A stretch of DNA of 64,000 nt from Nonomuraea thailandensis (GTDB lineage Bacteria > Actinomycetota > Actinomycetes > Streptosporangiales > Streptosporangiaceae): assembly GCF_024172165.1 (NCBI RefSeq), contig NZ_JAMZEB010000002.1, positions 3,493,501 through 3,557,500 of the forward strand, given 5' to 3'. How positions within the stretch are numbered: position 1 is the stretch's first letter; every line of letters begins with the position of its first letter. Positions 43,063-51,913 of the stretch are shown here, piece by piece. The notes below the pieces were generated by a model, which made no database searches, was not told where the DNA came from, and saw only the letters and a list, made by a program, of their open reading frames with translations. Made by a program: the position numbers and the translations under genes.

Positions 43063-44697
43063 CTAGCGGGGTGCCAGGATGCGCAGCTGCAGCATCGCCG
43101 CGAAGCGCTGCTCCGGGTCCTCCAGGTCGATCTCGCCCACCTCGGCGACCCGCCTGAGCCGGTAACGCAGCGTGTTGGGATGGATGAAGAGGGCGGCGGC
43201 CGCCTTGCCCACGTCGCCGAGCGCGTCCAGCCAGGCCTCCAGCGACTGGACGAGCCCGGCGTTGTTGCACTCGTCGTACTCCATCAGGCGCGCGATCGCC
43301 CCGACCGGCCGCTCGCCGCGCGCCGCCGCGAGGTCGCGCAGCTCCAGGACCAGCGCGAGCGTCTGGACGTCGTCGAGGCGGGCCACCCGGAGCGCCGTGT
43401 GGCCCTCCCGCATCACCCGGAGCACCCGGTCGGCCTGCGCCTTCCCGCCGACGATGCCGCCGATGTCCGGCCCTGCCGGGGCGACCGCGACGATCGCGGG
43501 AAGGCTGCCGCCGACCCGATCCACGAAGTCGGAGGCCAGGCGCACGGCCCGCTGTTCCGGGCTGCTGGTCGCGACGATCACGGGCAGCAGGCCGTACACG
43601 GTGCCGCCGACGGCCGCCACGGCGGCGGACGGCACCGCCGCCGACAGGTGGACCGACAGGGCGTCCGCGAGCCGTTCGAGCTCGGCGGCCCTGCCGTGGT
43701 CGGCCCAGGCGTGCTCGTCGCCGGTGAGCAGGGCCGCGCTCACGATGACGAGGGTGCGGCCGGACAGGCCGAGCCGGGCCAGCGCGTCCCGCGCGCCCGC
43801 CCCGCCCTCCAGGACCGTCGCCATCAGGTCGGCGCGCAGCCGCCGCCGGACGTCGGCGCCGGCGCGGATGCGCAGCAGGTGCAGCGCCACCAGTTTCGAG
43901 GCGTCGAGCAGGGCGTTCGTCCGCTCGCTGTCGAGGTCGCCGTCCATGGCGGCCCAGATCGAGCCGAGGATCTCGTCGCCGGCCCGGACCGCGATGGCCA
44001 CGCGCTGCACCGTCATCCCGTCGTAGCCGAGATCCTGCGGCGTGACGACGACCGGCCGCTGGTAGCGGTAGAGGTCGCGGAAGACGCCCAGCTCGGTCAG
44101 GCGGGTGGCGTACCGTTCGGGGACCTGCCGGCCGATGACCGTCTCGACGCGGGAGGCGTCGGCCTCGTCCTGCCGGCCGGAGAAGGCGAGCACGCGGGAG
44201 TTGCGGTCCTCGATGGTGATGGGGGCGTCGAGGAGCGCGGCCACGGCGTTGGCCACCGCGAACAGGTCGCCGGACGGGAGCCCGCCCAGCGACTCGTGCT
44301 CGTGCTCACCGATGTCGCCCTCGGCGAGCATCGACCGGATGAGCGCGGTGATCTGCGCCCACGTGGCGCCCCGGCGCAGGCCGATCAGCGCCACGCCGCT
44401 CCGGGCGACCGCGTCGCGTACCTGCGGGGTCAGGGCGACCGGCGCCCGGACGACCAGGCCCACCGCGTCGTGGTCGCCGAGGGCGCCCAGGAGCCGGGGC
44501 AGCGTGTCGCCGGACGGGTCGACGCCGATGCCGAGCACCAGCGAGCGCGGCCCGAGCACGGGCTCGTCGAGCGGGTCGTAGATGACGAGGCCGCTGATCT
44601 CCTCGCGCTGGTCGACGTCACCGGCGACCAGTTCGAGCAGGGTGGCCCCCAGGTCGTCCAAGACCCTGCCGAGGCTGGCACGGGGACGCTGGCTCAC
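43063..44697 (-). CDS. PucR-family transcriptional regulator
   Basis: A 544-residue protein from GTG 44697 (the same frame is open much further upstream but only as shadow of the racemase gene). The C-terminal PucR helix-turn-helix (PF13556) reads LDALGDVGKAAAALFIHPNT, then LRYRLRRVAEVGEIDLEDPE. A GGDEF-like central part (about 290-400) and a purine-catabolism-type N-terminus are recognisable. PucR-type regulators are usually activators of catabolic genes for purines, amino acids or related nitrogen compounds. It is the last gene in the direction of the D-amino-acid operon, separated from it by 47 bases, and is its likely regulator. Confidence 0.88.
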   Translation of the reverse strand: MSQRPRASLGRVLDDLGATLLELVAGDVDQREEISGLVIYDPLDEPVLGPRSLVLGIGVDPSGDTLPRLLGALGDHDAVGLVVRAPVALTPQVRDAVARSGVALIGLRRGATWAQITALIRSMLAEGDIGEHEHESLGGLPSGDLFAVANAVAALLDAPITIEDRNSRVLAFSGRQDEADASRVETVIGRQVPERYATRLTELGVFRDLYRYQRPVVVTPQDLGYDGMTVQRVAIAVRAGDEILGSIWAAMDGDLDSERTNALLDASKLVALHLLRIRAGADVRRRLRADLMATVLEGGAGARDALARLGLSGRTLVIVSAALLTGDEHAWADHGRAAELERLADALSVHLSAAVPSAAVAAVGGTVYGLLPVIVATSSPEQRAVRLASDFVDRVGGSLPAIVAVAPAGPDIGGIVGGKAQADRVLRVMREGHTALRVARLDDVQTLALVLELRDLAAARGERPVGAIARLMEYDECNNAGLVQSLEAWLDALGDVGKAAAALFIHPNTLRYRLRRVAEVGEIDLEDPEQRFAAMLQLRILAPR

Positions 44698-44731
44698 GCC
44701 CCGCAGTATAGGAGCCCCGGGCGTACGGTCC

Positions 44732-44746
44732 GATCGTCCGACGATC
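44732..44746. promoter_or_regulatory. 15-bp palindrome upstream of pucR
   Basis: GATCGTC-C-GACGATC is a perfect palindrome around one central base, 35 bases upstream of the pucR start. The overlapping GTCCGATCG (44728-44736) is the reverse complement of the CGATCGGAC found twice upstream of the D-peptide operon. It is a candidate PucR autoregulatory site. Confidence 0.5.
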
Positions 44747-45869
44747 AGAGGACGAGCCACTCGACGGACCTGGTCACCGCTTCGAGCGCCTCGGGGATCG
44801 GCGTGACCCCGAGCCCGGGGCCGGTGGGCACGGCGATGTGGCCGTCGTCCAGGACGATCGGCTCGGTGATGTCGGTGCGGTAGAAGCGGTCGGAGGCCGA
44901 GACGTCGCCCGGCAGCGTGAATCCGGGCAGGCCGGCCAGGGCGACGTTGGCGGCGCGGCCGAGCCCCGTCTCCAGCATGCCGCCGCACCAGACCGGCAGC
45001 CCGTTCGCCACGGCCAGGTCGTGGATCCGCCGGGCCTCCAGGTAGCCGCCGACGCGGCCGGGCTTGATGTTGATGATCTGGCAGGCGCCCAGTCTGATCG
45101 CCGCGGCGGCGGTCTGCGCCGAGACGATGGACTCGTCGAGACAGATCGGCGTGGCCACCTGCCGCGCCAGCGCGGCGTGACCGAGGACGTCCTCCTCCTC
45201 CAGCGGCTGCTCGATCAGGAGCAGGCCGAACTCGTCGAGCCTGGCCAGGTGGCGGGCGTCGCGCAGCGTGTAGGCGGTGTTGGCGTCGACCTGGAGCAGC
45301 ACGTCCGCGCCGAAGCGCTCGCGTACGGCGGCCACCGGGGCCAGGTCCCAGCCCGGCTGGATCTTCAGCTTGATGCGCACGTACCCGGCGTCCAGGTAGC
45401 CCTCGACGACCGTCAGGAGCTGCGGGATCGAGTCGTGGATGCCGACCGACACCCCGCTGGGGACGCGGTCGCGGACGGCGCCCAGCTCGCGGCCGAACGA
45501 GCGGCCGAGCGCGCGCAGCTCCGCGTCGAGCACCGCCATCTCCAGAGCGGCCTTGGCCATCCGGTGCCCCTTGACCGGGTGCGCGAGACCGGCGATCGCG
45601 GCGGCTCCCGAGCGCGCGATCGCGGCCTGGCCCTCCGGGGAGGAGAGCCTCGGGAGCAGGTGGTGGCGGAGCACGTCCACCTGGGAGCCGAGGTACTCGC
45701 TGGAGTAGAGCGGGTCGGCCAGGGCGACGCACTCGCCCCAGCCCTCGGCCTCGTCCGTGACGGCCTTGAGGAGGAGGACGTCCCGCTCGGTCTGCGTGCC
45801 GAACGAGGTCCGGAACGGCGACACGAGCGGCATCGAGACGCGGCGAAGTTCGATTCCCCGCAGCTTCAT
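44745..45869 (-). CDS. N-succinylamino-acid racemase / o-succinylbenzoate synthase-family enolase
   Basis: A 374-residue enolase-superfamily protein. N-terminal capping domain: LVSPFRTSFGTQTERDVLLL. Barrel: VSVGIHDSIPQLL, the acid/base Lys pair in YVRIKLKIQPGWD, metal ligands in LLQVDANTAY (Asp), LLIEQPLEEED (Glu) and ICLDES (Asp), and the second catalytic Lys in IINIKPGRVGG. This set and the VSVGI segment fit the NSAR/OSBS subgroup. No other menaquinone gene is near, but a GNAT acyltransferase and an M20 deacylase are, so racemisation of N-succinyl amino acids is the better reading. It overlaps the GNAT gene by ATGA. Confidence 0.9.
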   Translation of the reverse strand: MKLRGIELRRVSMPLVSPFRTSFGTQTERDVLLLKAVTDEAEGWGECVALADPLYSSEYLGSQVDVLRHHLLPRLSSPEGQAAIARSGAAAIAGLAHPVKGHRMAKAALEMAVLDAELRALGRSFGRELGAVRDRVPSGVSVGIHDSIPQLLTVVEGYLDAGYVRIKLKIQPGWDLAPVAAVRERFGADVLLQVDANTAYTLRDARHLARLDEFGLLLIEQPLEEEDVLGHAALARQVATPICLDESIVSAQTAAAAIRLGACQIINIKPGRVGGYLEARRIHDLAVANGLPVWCGGMLETGLGRAANVALAGLPGFTLPGDVSASDRFYRTDITEPIVLDDGHIAVPTGPGLGVTPIPEALEAVTRSVEWLVL

Positions 45870-46714
45870 GGGGTTCTCCGGATCTGGTCGGTGTCAGGGA
45901 GGTCTGGCCGGACGAGGTAGCCGTGCTCGCGGTCGAAGTCGACGACGCGGCCACCGGCGGCCATCAGCGGCTCCAGCTCGTCCCGGAGCCGGTGGCGCCA
46001 GCCCCGGGCGGCGGCCGCGTCGTGGACGCGCAGTGCCTCGATGTCGGCCGGCGCCGCGACCCGGCGGCTCGACGGGCCGCCGGCCGGCCGTTCGCAGGGC
46101 GTTCCCGAGCAGGCGGCGCGGACCCGCGGCGAGAGCAGCTCCCAGCGCACCAGGAGCCGGTCGGTGTCGTCGCCGCCGTTGATCGCGTCGTGCATCGCGC
46201 CGTAGAAGTTGGGCAGGTACTCCACCGGCAGCGCGCCCAGCTTGACGATGTTGAAGTAGGCGTTGCGGCTGACCAGCGGGTCGAAGGTCCACTCGACCGC
46301 GACGATGCCGCGGGCGAGGGCCCACGCGCGCTGGTGCAGCTTGAGCGCCATCCCGATGCCGCGGCCGGCCAGCCCCGGCGCCACCCCGGCGATGTGGCTG
46401 TGCAGGGTGCGGGCCGCCGGCTCCTCGTGGAAGCCGATGCAGACGCCGATCAGCCGGTCCCCGTCGTACGCGCCGGCGACGTAGTTGCCGGCCTTGGTCA
46501 GCGCCCGCAGGAACTCCACCGTGATCAGGGGGTTCTCGGGGCGGCCCCAGATCTCGACGAGCAGGGCGATCACGGCGTGGGCCTCGTCGAGCTCCCGCAG
46601 CTCCCGGACCGCCACGCCCGCCTGCGCGGCCCATCGCGCCGCGTCCCGCGCCGCCAGGCCGACGGCGGAGGCCTCGATGCCCAGGCTCCGCCCTTCATGG
46701 GCCTCGATGCTCAT
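45866..46714 (-). CDS. GNAT acyltransferase (probable amino-acid N-succinyltransferase)
   Basis: A 282-residue GNAT protein. The acyl-CoA-binding part is HSHIAGVAPGLAGRGIGMAL, then KLHQRAWALARGIVAVEWTF, DPLVSRNAYFNIVKLGALP. The last of these is the usual region after the A motif. GNAT proteins next to NSAR genes in Geobacillus are known to transfer succinyl from succinyl-CoA to D-amino acids. The 4-base overlaps with the M20 gene upstream and the NSAR gene downstream support that pathway. Substrate is inferred from context. Confidence 0.85.
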   Translation of the reverse strand: MSIEAHEGRSLGIEASAVGLAARDAARWAAQAGVAVRELRELDEAHAVIALLVEIWGRPENPLITVEFLRALTKAGNYVAGAYDGDRLIGVCIGFHEEPAARTLHSHIAGVAPGLAGRGIGMALKLHQRAWALARGIVAVEWTFDPLVSRNAYFNIVKLGALPVEYLPNFYGAMHDAINGGDDTDRLLVRWELLSPRVRAACSGTPCERPAGGPSSRRVAAPADIEALRVHDAAAARGWRHRLRDELEPLMAAGGRVVDFDREHGYLVRPDLPDTDQIRRTP

Positions 46715-47835
46715 GCCTGCTCCTCCAGGAGTTCGGCGATCAGCTCGCGCAGCAGCACCGTACGGTCGAGCAGCCGGCCGACGACGACGTGCTCGTGGTC
46801 GGCGTGGGCGCCGCCGCCCACCGCGCCCAGGCCGTCGAGCGTCGGGGTGCCCGCGCCCGCGGTGAAGTTGCCGTCCGAGGCGCCGCCGACGGCGGTGCCG
46901 GTGACCGGCGGCAGGCCGAGCCGGGCCCCGACGGCCGCCGCCCGCTCGAACAGCGCCCGGCTCGCCGCCTCCTCCAGCGGCGGCCGGTTGACCCCGCCCG
47001 CGATCTCGACCACGGCGCCGGGCGCGGCCGGCGTCAGCGCGCGCAGCGCCCGGTCCACCCGCGACTGCTCGGCGTGGGTCCAGGCCCGCACGTCGACCGC
47101 GAACGAGCCGTACGCGGGCACCGTGTTCGACGTCGTGCCCGAGCTCATCACGGTCGGGGTGACCGTCGTGCCGGCCGCCGGATCGCCCAGGGCGTCCACC
47201 GCGATGGCCAGGCGGGCCAGCTCCATCGTGGCGTTGACGCCCTTGTCCGGCTCCAGCCCGGCGTGGGCCGCCCGGCCGGTGACGCGGACCTCGTACAGCG
47301 ACACGCCCTTGCGGCCCACCTTGAGCGCGCCGCCGTCGGCCGACGCCTCCAGCACGAGCGCCGCCCGGGACCGGCGGGCCTCCTCCTCGATCAGCGCGCG
47401 CGAGCTCGGCGAGCCGATCTCCTCGTCCCCGGTCACCAGCAGGGTGACGCCGGTCCGCACCGGCAGGTCGGCGACGGCGTGGACGGCCATGACGAGCCCG
47501 GCGAGCATGTCGAAGCAGCCGGGGCCGCGCACCACGCCGCCGGCGAGCTCGTACGGGCGGGCCGCCAGGGTGCCGAGCGGCCAGACCGTGTCGTGGTGGG
47601 CCAGGAGCAGCACCTGGCGGTCGCCGTCACCGAAGCGCCACCGCAGGTGCGAGCACCCGTCGACGGTGATCCGCTCCGGCTCGGCGCCGAGCCGGCCGGC
47701 CCCGATGCGGGCCACGAGGCCGGCCGACCTGGCGACCGCGGCGTGGTCAGAGGAGGGCGACTCGCACGCGACGAGCTCTTCGAGGTCGGCGAGCAGCGCC
47801 TGGAGGCTGAGGGAGCCGCGCGAGGTGACCGGCAC
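46711..47835 (-). CDS. M20-family peptidase/deacylase (probable N-succinyl-L-amino-acid desuccinylase)
   Basis: A 374-residue zinc hydrolase from GTG 47835, two bases after the upstream stop. Metal and catalytic residues: LLAHHDTVWPLG (His and Asp), GCFDMLAGLV (Asp bridging), TGDEEIGS (catalytic Glu and metal Glu), LEASADGG and a terminal GAHADHEHVV (His). The dimerisation/lid domain (RKGVSLYEVRVTGRAAHAG onwards) is present. M20 enzymes remove acyl groups from N-acyl amino acids. With the GNAT and NSAR proteins it would release L-amino acids in the last step. Confidence 0.9.
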   Translation of the reverse strand: MPVTSRGSLSLQALLADLEELVACESPSSDHAAVARSAGLVARIGAGRLGAEPERITVDGCSHLRWRFGDGDRQVLLLAHHDTVWPLGTLAARPYELAGGVVRGPGCFDMLAGLVMAVHAVADLPVRTGVTLLVTGDEEIGSPSSRALIEEEARRSRAALVLEASADGGALKVGRKGVSLYEVRVTGRAAHAGLEPDKGVNATMELARLAIAVDALGDPAAGTTVTPTVMSSGTTSNTVPAYGSFAVDVRAWTHAEQSRVDRALRALTPAAPGAVVEIAGGVNRPPLEEAASRALFERAAAVGARLGLPPVTGTAVGGASDGNFTAGAGTPTLDGLGAVGGGAHADHEHVVVGRLLDRTVLLRELIAELLEEQA

Positions 47836-47837
47836 GG

Positions 47838-49226
47838 TCAGCCGAGCTTCCTGGGGGTCGCGCGAGCGCCGTAGTGGACGTACTCCTCGCCGGTGGGCAG
47901 CGAGTAGAACGTCACCGGAGCCCACGACTCCATGCCCTCGGGGCGGACGGCGTACATGCCCGGCGAGACCGGGATCAGCTCGTACGTCTCCACCTGCTCG
48001 CCTTCGAGCTCGGCCAGGGGACCCATCAGCGTGGTGCGCAGGGTCGGCTTGCCGTCCTCCTCGAACACCTCCATGCGCACCGACTCGCGCTCGTAGGTGC
48101 CCGCGTACGGCGTCAGGTCCGTCGTCACCGGCTCGGCCGGCGGCTCGAACGGCGCGGGCAGCCGCACCCCGGCGAGCTCGCTGAAGATCTCGTCGTAGAG
48201 CCCGGCGTAGAGGTCGCGGGTGCTGCCGCCGTTGGTGAGGAGCGCCACCGCGAGGCCGGCCTCCGGCAGGACGCGCAGGAACGCCGCCTGGCCGATGGTG
48301 TTGCCGTCGTGGCCGTGGGCCCGGTGGCCGTTCCAGTCGCAGCGGAACCAGCCGAGGCCCCACGAGTCGCCGAGCAGGTGCTTCTCGGGGCAGTCGGTCT
48401 GGTACGCCGACATCGCCGCGGTGCTCTCCTCGCCCAGCACGCGGGTGCCGCCGGCGGCGAGCCCGCCGGCCAGGTGCATCCGGGCGAAGGCCAGCACGTC
48501 GGTGACGGTGGAGGTGATCAGGCCCGCCGGGCCGACCGAGCGCGGCAGCCCCCACACCGGCGCGACCACGGGCTCCTCGCCGCCCTTGACATGGCCCATG
48601 GCGTGCGCGAAGACCATCGCCTCCTCCGGCAGGGTGGTGGTGTGGGTCAGGCCGAGCGGGACGAAGAGCTTGTCCTTGATCGCCTGGTCCCAGGTCTTGC
48701 CGGTGACGACCTCGATGATCCGGCCGAGCAGGGAGTATCCCGCGTTGCAGTAGGACCAGGTGGCGCCGATGGGGTGGTTCTGCGCGGTGTCGGCCAGCAG
48801 CGCGACGTACTTCTCCAGCGCGTCGTCGCCCCGGCCGGTGTCGGTGAACAGGTCGCCGTCGATGCCGCTGGTGTGGGTGAGCAGGTGCCAGACGGTCACG
48901 GCTGCCGTGATCTCCGGGTCGCGCAGCGCGAACCCGGGGAGGATCTTGGCCACGGGCGTGTCGAGGGCGAACCGGCCCTCGTCCACGAGCTGCATGATCA
49001 CGGTCGCGGTCCACACCTTGGAGATCGAGCCGATCTGCCAGACCGAGTCGGTGCCGGCGGGCTGGCCGGTGCCGGCGTGCAGCACGCCCGTGGCGGCGGT
49101 GACGAGCTCGTCGCCGCCGTCGGCGCCGAGCCGGAGTATGCCGAGCTGGGCGCCGGGGACGCCGTGCTTCCTCGCGAGCTCGTCGAGGCGGCTCTGCCAG
49201 TGGGCCTGGTCGATGGCGCTGGTCAT
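47838..49226 (-). CDS. Serine hydrolase, beta-lactamase/D-aminopeptidase-like (S12), copy 1
   Basis: A 462-residue penicillin-recognising-enzyme-fold hydrolase without a clear signal peptide. The SxxK motif is in WQIGSISKVWTATV, the YxN motif in WSYCNAGYSLLG and the third motif in AHGHDGNTIG. A C-terminal beta-barrel-like domain follows (TDLTPYAGTYERESVRMEVF). S12 relatives include D-aminopeptidases, D-esterases and D-Ala-D-Ala carboxypeptidases that act on D-residues. In this operon it probably hydrolyses imported D-peptides. It overlaps the ABC ATPase gene upstream by 4 bases. Confidence 0.88.
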   Translation of the reverse strand: MTSAIDQAHWQSRLDELARKHGVPGAQLGILRLGADGGDELVTAATGVLHAGTGQPAGTDSVWQIGSISKVWTATVIMQLVDEGRFALDTPVAKILPGFALRDPEITAAVTVWHLLTHTSGIDGDLFTDTGRGDDALEKYVALLADTAQNHPIGATWSYCNAGYSLLGRIIEVVTGKTWDQAIKDKLFVPLGLTHTTTLPEEAMVFAHAMGHVKGGEEPVVAPVWGLPRSVGPAGLITSTVTDVLAFARMHLAGGLAAGGTRVLGEESTAAMSAYQTDCPEKHLLGDSWGLGWFRCDWNGHRAHGHDGNTIGQAAFLRVLPEAGLAVALLTNGGSTRDLYAGLYDEIFSELAGVRLPAPFEPPAEPVTTDLTPYAGTYERESVRMEVFEEDGKPTLRTTLMGPLAELEGEQVETYELIPVSPGMYAVRPEGMESWAPVTFYSLPTGEEYVHYGARATPRKLG

Positions 49227-50011
49227 GTCTGCTCCTTCAGGATCGGGGTGGGAGGCGTGGTGCCTGTGTCCCTGGATGTCCGGTGCGCCGCTCCGGGGAG
49301 TGCGGCGAGGAGATGGCGGGTGTACTCGTGCCGTGGCGTGCCGAGCACCTGCGCGGTGGGCCCGTGCTCGACGATCTCCCCGTTGTGCATCACGGCCACG
49401 CGGTCGGCGACGTAGCGCACCACCGCCAGGTTGTGGGAGATGAACAGCATGGACAGGCCCAGGTCGCGCCGCATGTCGCGGACGAGGTTGAGCACGGCCC
49501 CCTGGACGGAGACGTCGAGCGCCGAGGTGATCTCGTCGGCGAGGATCACCTCGGGCCGGGCGGCGAGCGCCCTGGCCAGCGCGACGCGCTGACGCTGCCC
49601 GCCGGAGAGCCGCCCGGGCAGGTCGCCGGCCCGGGCCGCGTCCAGGTGGACTAGCGCGAGCAGGCGCGCGATCTCCGCCTGGCGGGCCTGCCTGCCGAGG
49701 CGTTGCGGCATGGCCTCGGCGATGCTCTCGCCGACGGTCATGCGGGGGTCGAGCGAGGAGTACGGGTCCTGGAAGACCATCTGCACCGGGCGCACGCGGC
49801 CCTGCCCGGGCACCGGCCGGCCGTCCAGCAGGATCCGGCCGCCGGTCACGGGCGCCAGGCCGACCGCCGCCCGTGCCATGGTGGACTTGCCCGAGCCGGA
49901 CTCGCCGACGAGGCCGACGATCTCGCCGTCGCCGACCTCCAGGCTGACGTCCCTGAGCACGGTGTGCGAGCCGTACCGTACGCGGACGTCGTGGAAGCCG
50001 AGGACGCTCAC
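49223..50011 (-). CDS. Oligopeptide/dipeptide ABC transporter ATP-binding protein (DppF/OppF-like)
   Basis: A 262-residue ATPase from GTG 50011 (GTGA overlap with the preceding gene). Walker A is GESGSGKST, the Q-loop is MVFQDPYSSLDPRMTVGE, the signature is LSGGQRQRVALARAL, and Walker B is ILADEITSALD. The short DppF-type C-terminal region is present without the Cys-rich OppD tail. It is the second ATPase of the dipeptide importer; the first is fused to a permease (next gene upstream). Confidence 0.92.
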   Translation of the reverse strand: MSVLGFHDVRVRYGSHTVLRDVSLEVGDGEIVGLVGESGSGKSTMARAAVGLAPVTGGRILLDGRPVPGQGRVRPVQMVFQDPYSSLDPRMTVGESIAEAMPQRLGRQARQAEIARLLALVHLDAARAGDLPGRLSGGQRQRVALARALAARPEVILADEITSALDVSVQGAVLNLVRDMRRDLGLSMLFISHNLAVVRYVADRVAVMHNGEIVEHGPTAQVLGTPRHEYTRHLLAALPGAAHRTSRDTGTTPPTPILKEQT

Positions 50012-51912
50012 GCGCTCACCTCCTCGGTGCGGGCGGGAAGGGGCTGCCCGGCCTTGTGGCAGGCCACCCGGTTGCCCGCCGGGTCGGCCTCCAGCACGGG
50101 CTCGACCGACCTGCAGTGGTCGTCGGCGAGCGGGCAGCGGGCCGCGAAGGCGCAGCCGGCCGGCACGTGCGCGGGATCGACCGGCAGCCCCGGGATGACG
50201 GAGAGCGGCCGGGTGAGGTCGGTCTCCATGTCCGGCACGGCCGCGACGAGGGCCCGCGTGTACGGGTGCCGGGCCAGCGTCCGCAGGTCCTGCGCGGGCA
50301 GCTCCTCGACGATGCGGCCGGCGTACATGACCAGGACCCGGTCGCACACGTCGGTCACGACCGAGACGTCGTGGCTGATGAGCAGGAGGGCGGCGCCGGT
50401 GTCGCGGCGCACCTCGGCGAGCAGGTCGAGGACCTGCTGCTGGACCGTGACGTCGAGCGCGGTGGTCGGCTCGTCGGCGATGATGAGCCGCGGCGTGCCC
50501 ATGAGACCCATGCCGATCATCGCCCGCTGGCGCATGCCTCCGGAGAACTCGAAGGGGTGCTGCCTGGCGCGCCGCCCGGGCTCGCGGATCCTGACCGCGC
50601 GCAGGCGGTCCACCGCGCGGGCGAAGGCCGCCCGGCGGCTCAGGCCCTGGTGGAAGCGGCTCACCTCGGCCAGTTGCGACCCCACCCGGTGCGTCGGGTT
50701 GAAGGACGTCATCGGGTCCTGGAACACCACGGCCAGCGACGTGCCGAGCCGCTTGCGCAGGGCCGCGGAGTCGCCGGCCGCCAGGAGATCCTCCCCGGCG
50801 AAGGCCAGGTGGCCCGCCTCGACGCGGATCGGCTCCTCGATGAGCCTGGCCACCGCCAGAGCCGTCATCGACTTGCCCGACCCGGACTCGCCGACGACGC
50901 CGACGGCCTCGCCCTCCCGGACGGCGAACGTGACGCCGCGCACCGCGCGGATCGGATTCCCCGCGCCGGCGGGGATCGTCACCCGCAGGTCGTCCACCGA
51001 CAGGACGGCGCCCTCGGCGGGCGCCGTCGCGGCGGGCGCGCGGGTCCCGGCGGCGGTGGTGGTCCCGGCGCGGCCCCGGCGGGCGGCGCCGGTGGCCGCG
51101 CCGAGGCCGAAGGCGGTCGCCAGGGCCTCCCCGGTGAGGTTGAACGCCAGCCCCGCGACGATGACGGCGAAGCCGGGCCCGAGCGCGGCGAGGGGGTTGG
51201 TGTAGATGCCGTTGAGCCCGTCCTGCATGAGCTTGCCCCAGTCGTAGGACGGGGCCTGGACGCCCAGTCCCAGGAACGAGAGCCCGGCGAACGACAGCAG
51301 CACCCCGCCGGCGCTCATCGTCGCGTTGACGATGAGCGGCTCGGCGATGTTCGGCAGCACGTGGCGGCGCAGGATGCGAAGCCGGCTCACGCCCGCGATC
51401 CGGGCCGCGGCGACGTAGTCCCGTTCCGAGACGCCGGCGATGAGCGTGTGGCACAGCCGCGCGAACGACGGCGCCCCCGCGAGCCCCACCGCGAGCGCCG
51501 CGCCGCTCTCGCCGACGCCGAAGACGACGGCGAAGAAGAGCACGAGCAGCAGCCCGGGGAAGGCCACCAGCACGTTGACGGCCCACGTGACGAGGCGGCC
51601 CAGCCGCGGCCCGGCCAGCATCGGCGCGGCCCCCAGGACGAGGCCCAGCACGATGCTGATCGCCGTCGCCCCGAGCGCCAGCACGATGGAGAGCCGGGTG
51701 GCTACGAGCACCCGGTAGAACAGGTCCCGGCCGAGGTTGTCGGTGCCGATCCAGTGCTCGGCCGACGGGCCGGCGAGCAGGTTGCCCGTGTCGACGACCG
51801 TCGCCCGCTCGCCCCACAGGATCGGCCCGAGCAGGGCCACCGACAGGACGACGACCAGCAGGCCGAGCCCGGCCAGCCCGACGGGACGGCGCAGAAGGTG
51901 TGCCGCGCGCAT
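50008..51912 (-). CDS. Fused dipeptide ABC permease (DppC-like) and ATPase (DppD-like)
   Basis: A 634-residue fusion. Residues 1-270 form a DppC-type permease: signal-anchor helix (VGLAGLGLLVVVLSVALLGP), HWIGTDNLGRDLFYRVLVAT, the EAA loop DYVAAARIAGVSRLRILRRH and FLGLGVQAPSYDWG. An Ala/Gly/Thr-rich linker of about 40 residues follows. From about 300 to the end there is a DppD-type ATPase: Walker A GESGSGKS, signature FSGGMRQRAMIG, Walker B LIIADEPTTALD, and the OppD-type Cys-rich tail CAFAARCPLADDHC. Such fusions occur in actinobacteria. With DppB and the binding protein it completes one importer. Confidence 0.9.
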   Translation of the reverse strand: MRAAHLLRRPVGLAGLGLLVVVLSVALLGPILWGERATVVDTGNLLAGPSAEHWIGTDNLGRDLFYRVLVATRLSIVLALGATAISIVLGLVLGAAPMLAGPRLGRLVTWAVNVLVAFPGLLLVLFFAVVFGVGESGAALAVGLAGAPSFARLCHTLIAGVSERDYVAAARIAGVSRLRILRRHVLPNIAEPLIVNATMSAGGVLLSFAGLSFLGLGVQAPSYDWGKLMQDGLNGIYTNPLAALGPGFAVIVAGLAFNLTGEALATAFGLGAATGAARRGRAGTTTAAGTRAPAATAPAEGAVLSVDDLRVTIPAGAGNPIRAVRGVTFAVREGEAVGVVGESGSGKSMTALAVARLIEEPIRVEAGHLAFAGEDLLAAGDSAALRKRLGTSLAVVFQDPMTSFNPTHRVGSQLAEVSRFHQGLSRRAAFARAVDRLRAVRIREPGRRARQHPFEFSGGMRQRAMIGMGLMGTPRLIIADEPTTALDVTVQQQVLDLLAEVRRDTGAALLLISHDVSVVTDVCDRVLVMYAGRIVEELPAQDLRTLARHPYTRALVAAVPDMETDLTRPLSVIPGLPVDPAHVPAGCAFAARCPLADDHCRSVEPVLEADPAGNRVACHKAGQPLPARTEEVSA

Positions 51913-51913
51913 C

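Noticed and set aside
44700-45954. Upstream extension of the pucR frame, which stays open to 45954
   Set aside because: It runs through the racemase gene as a shadow; the extra sequence is Arg/Ala/Gly-rich without domain, and PucR proteins start near 44697.
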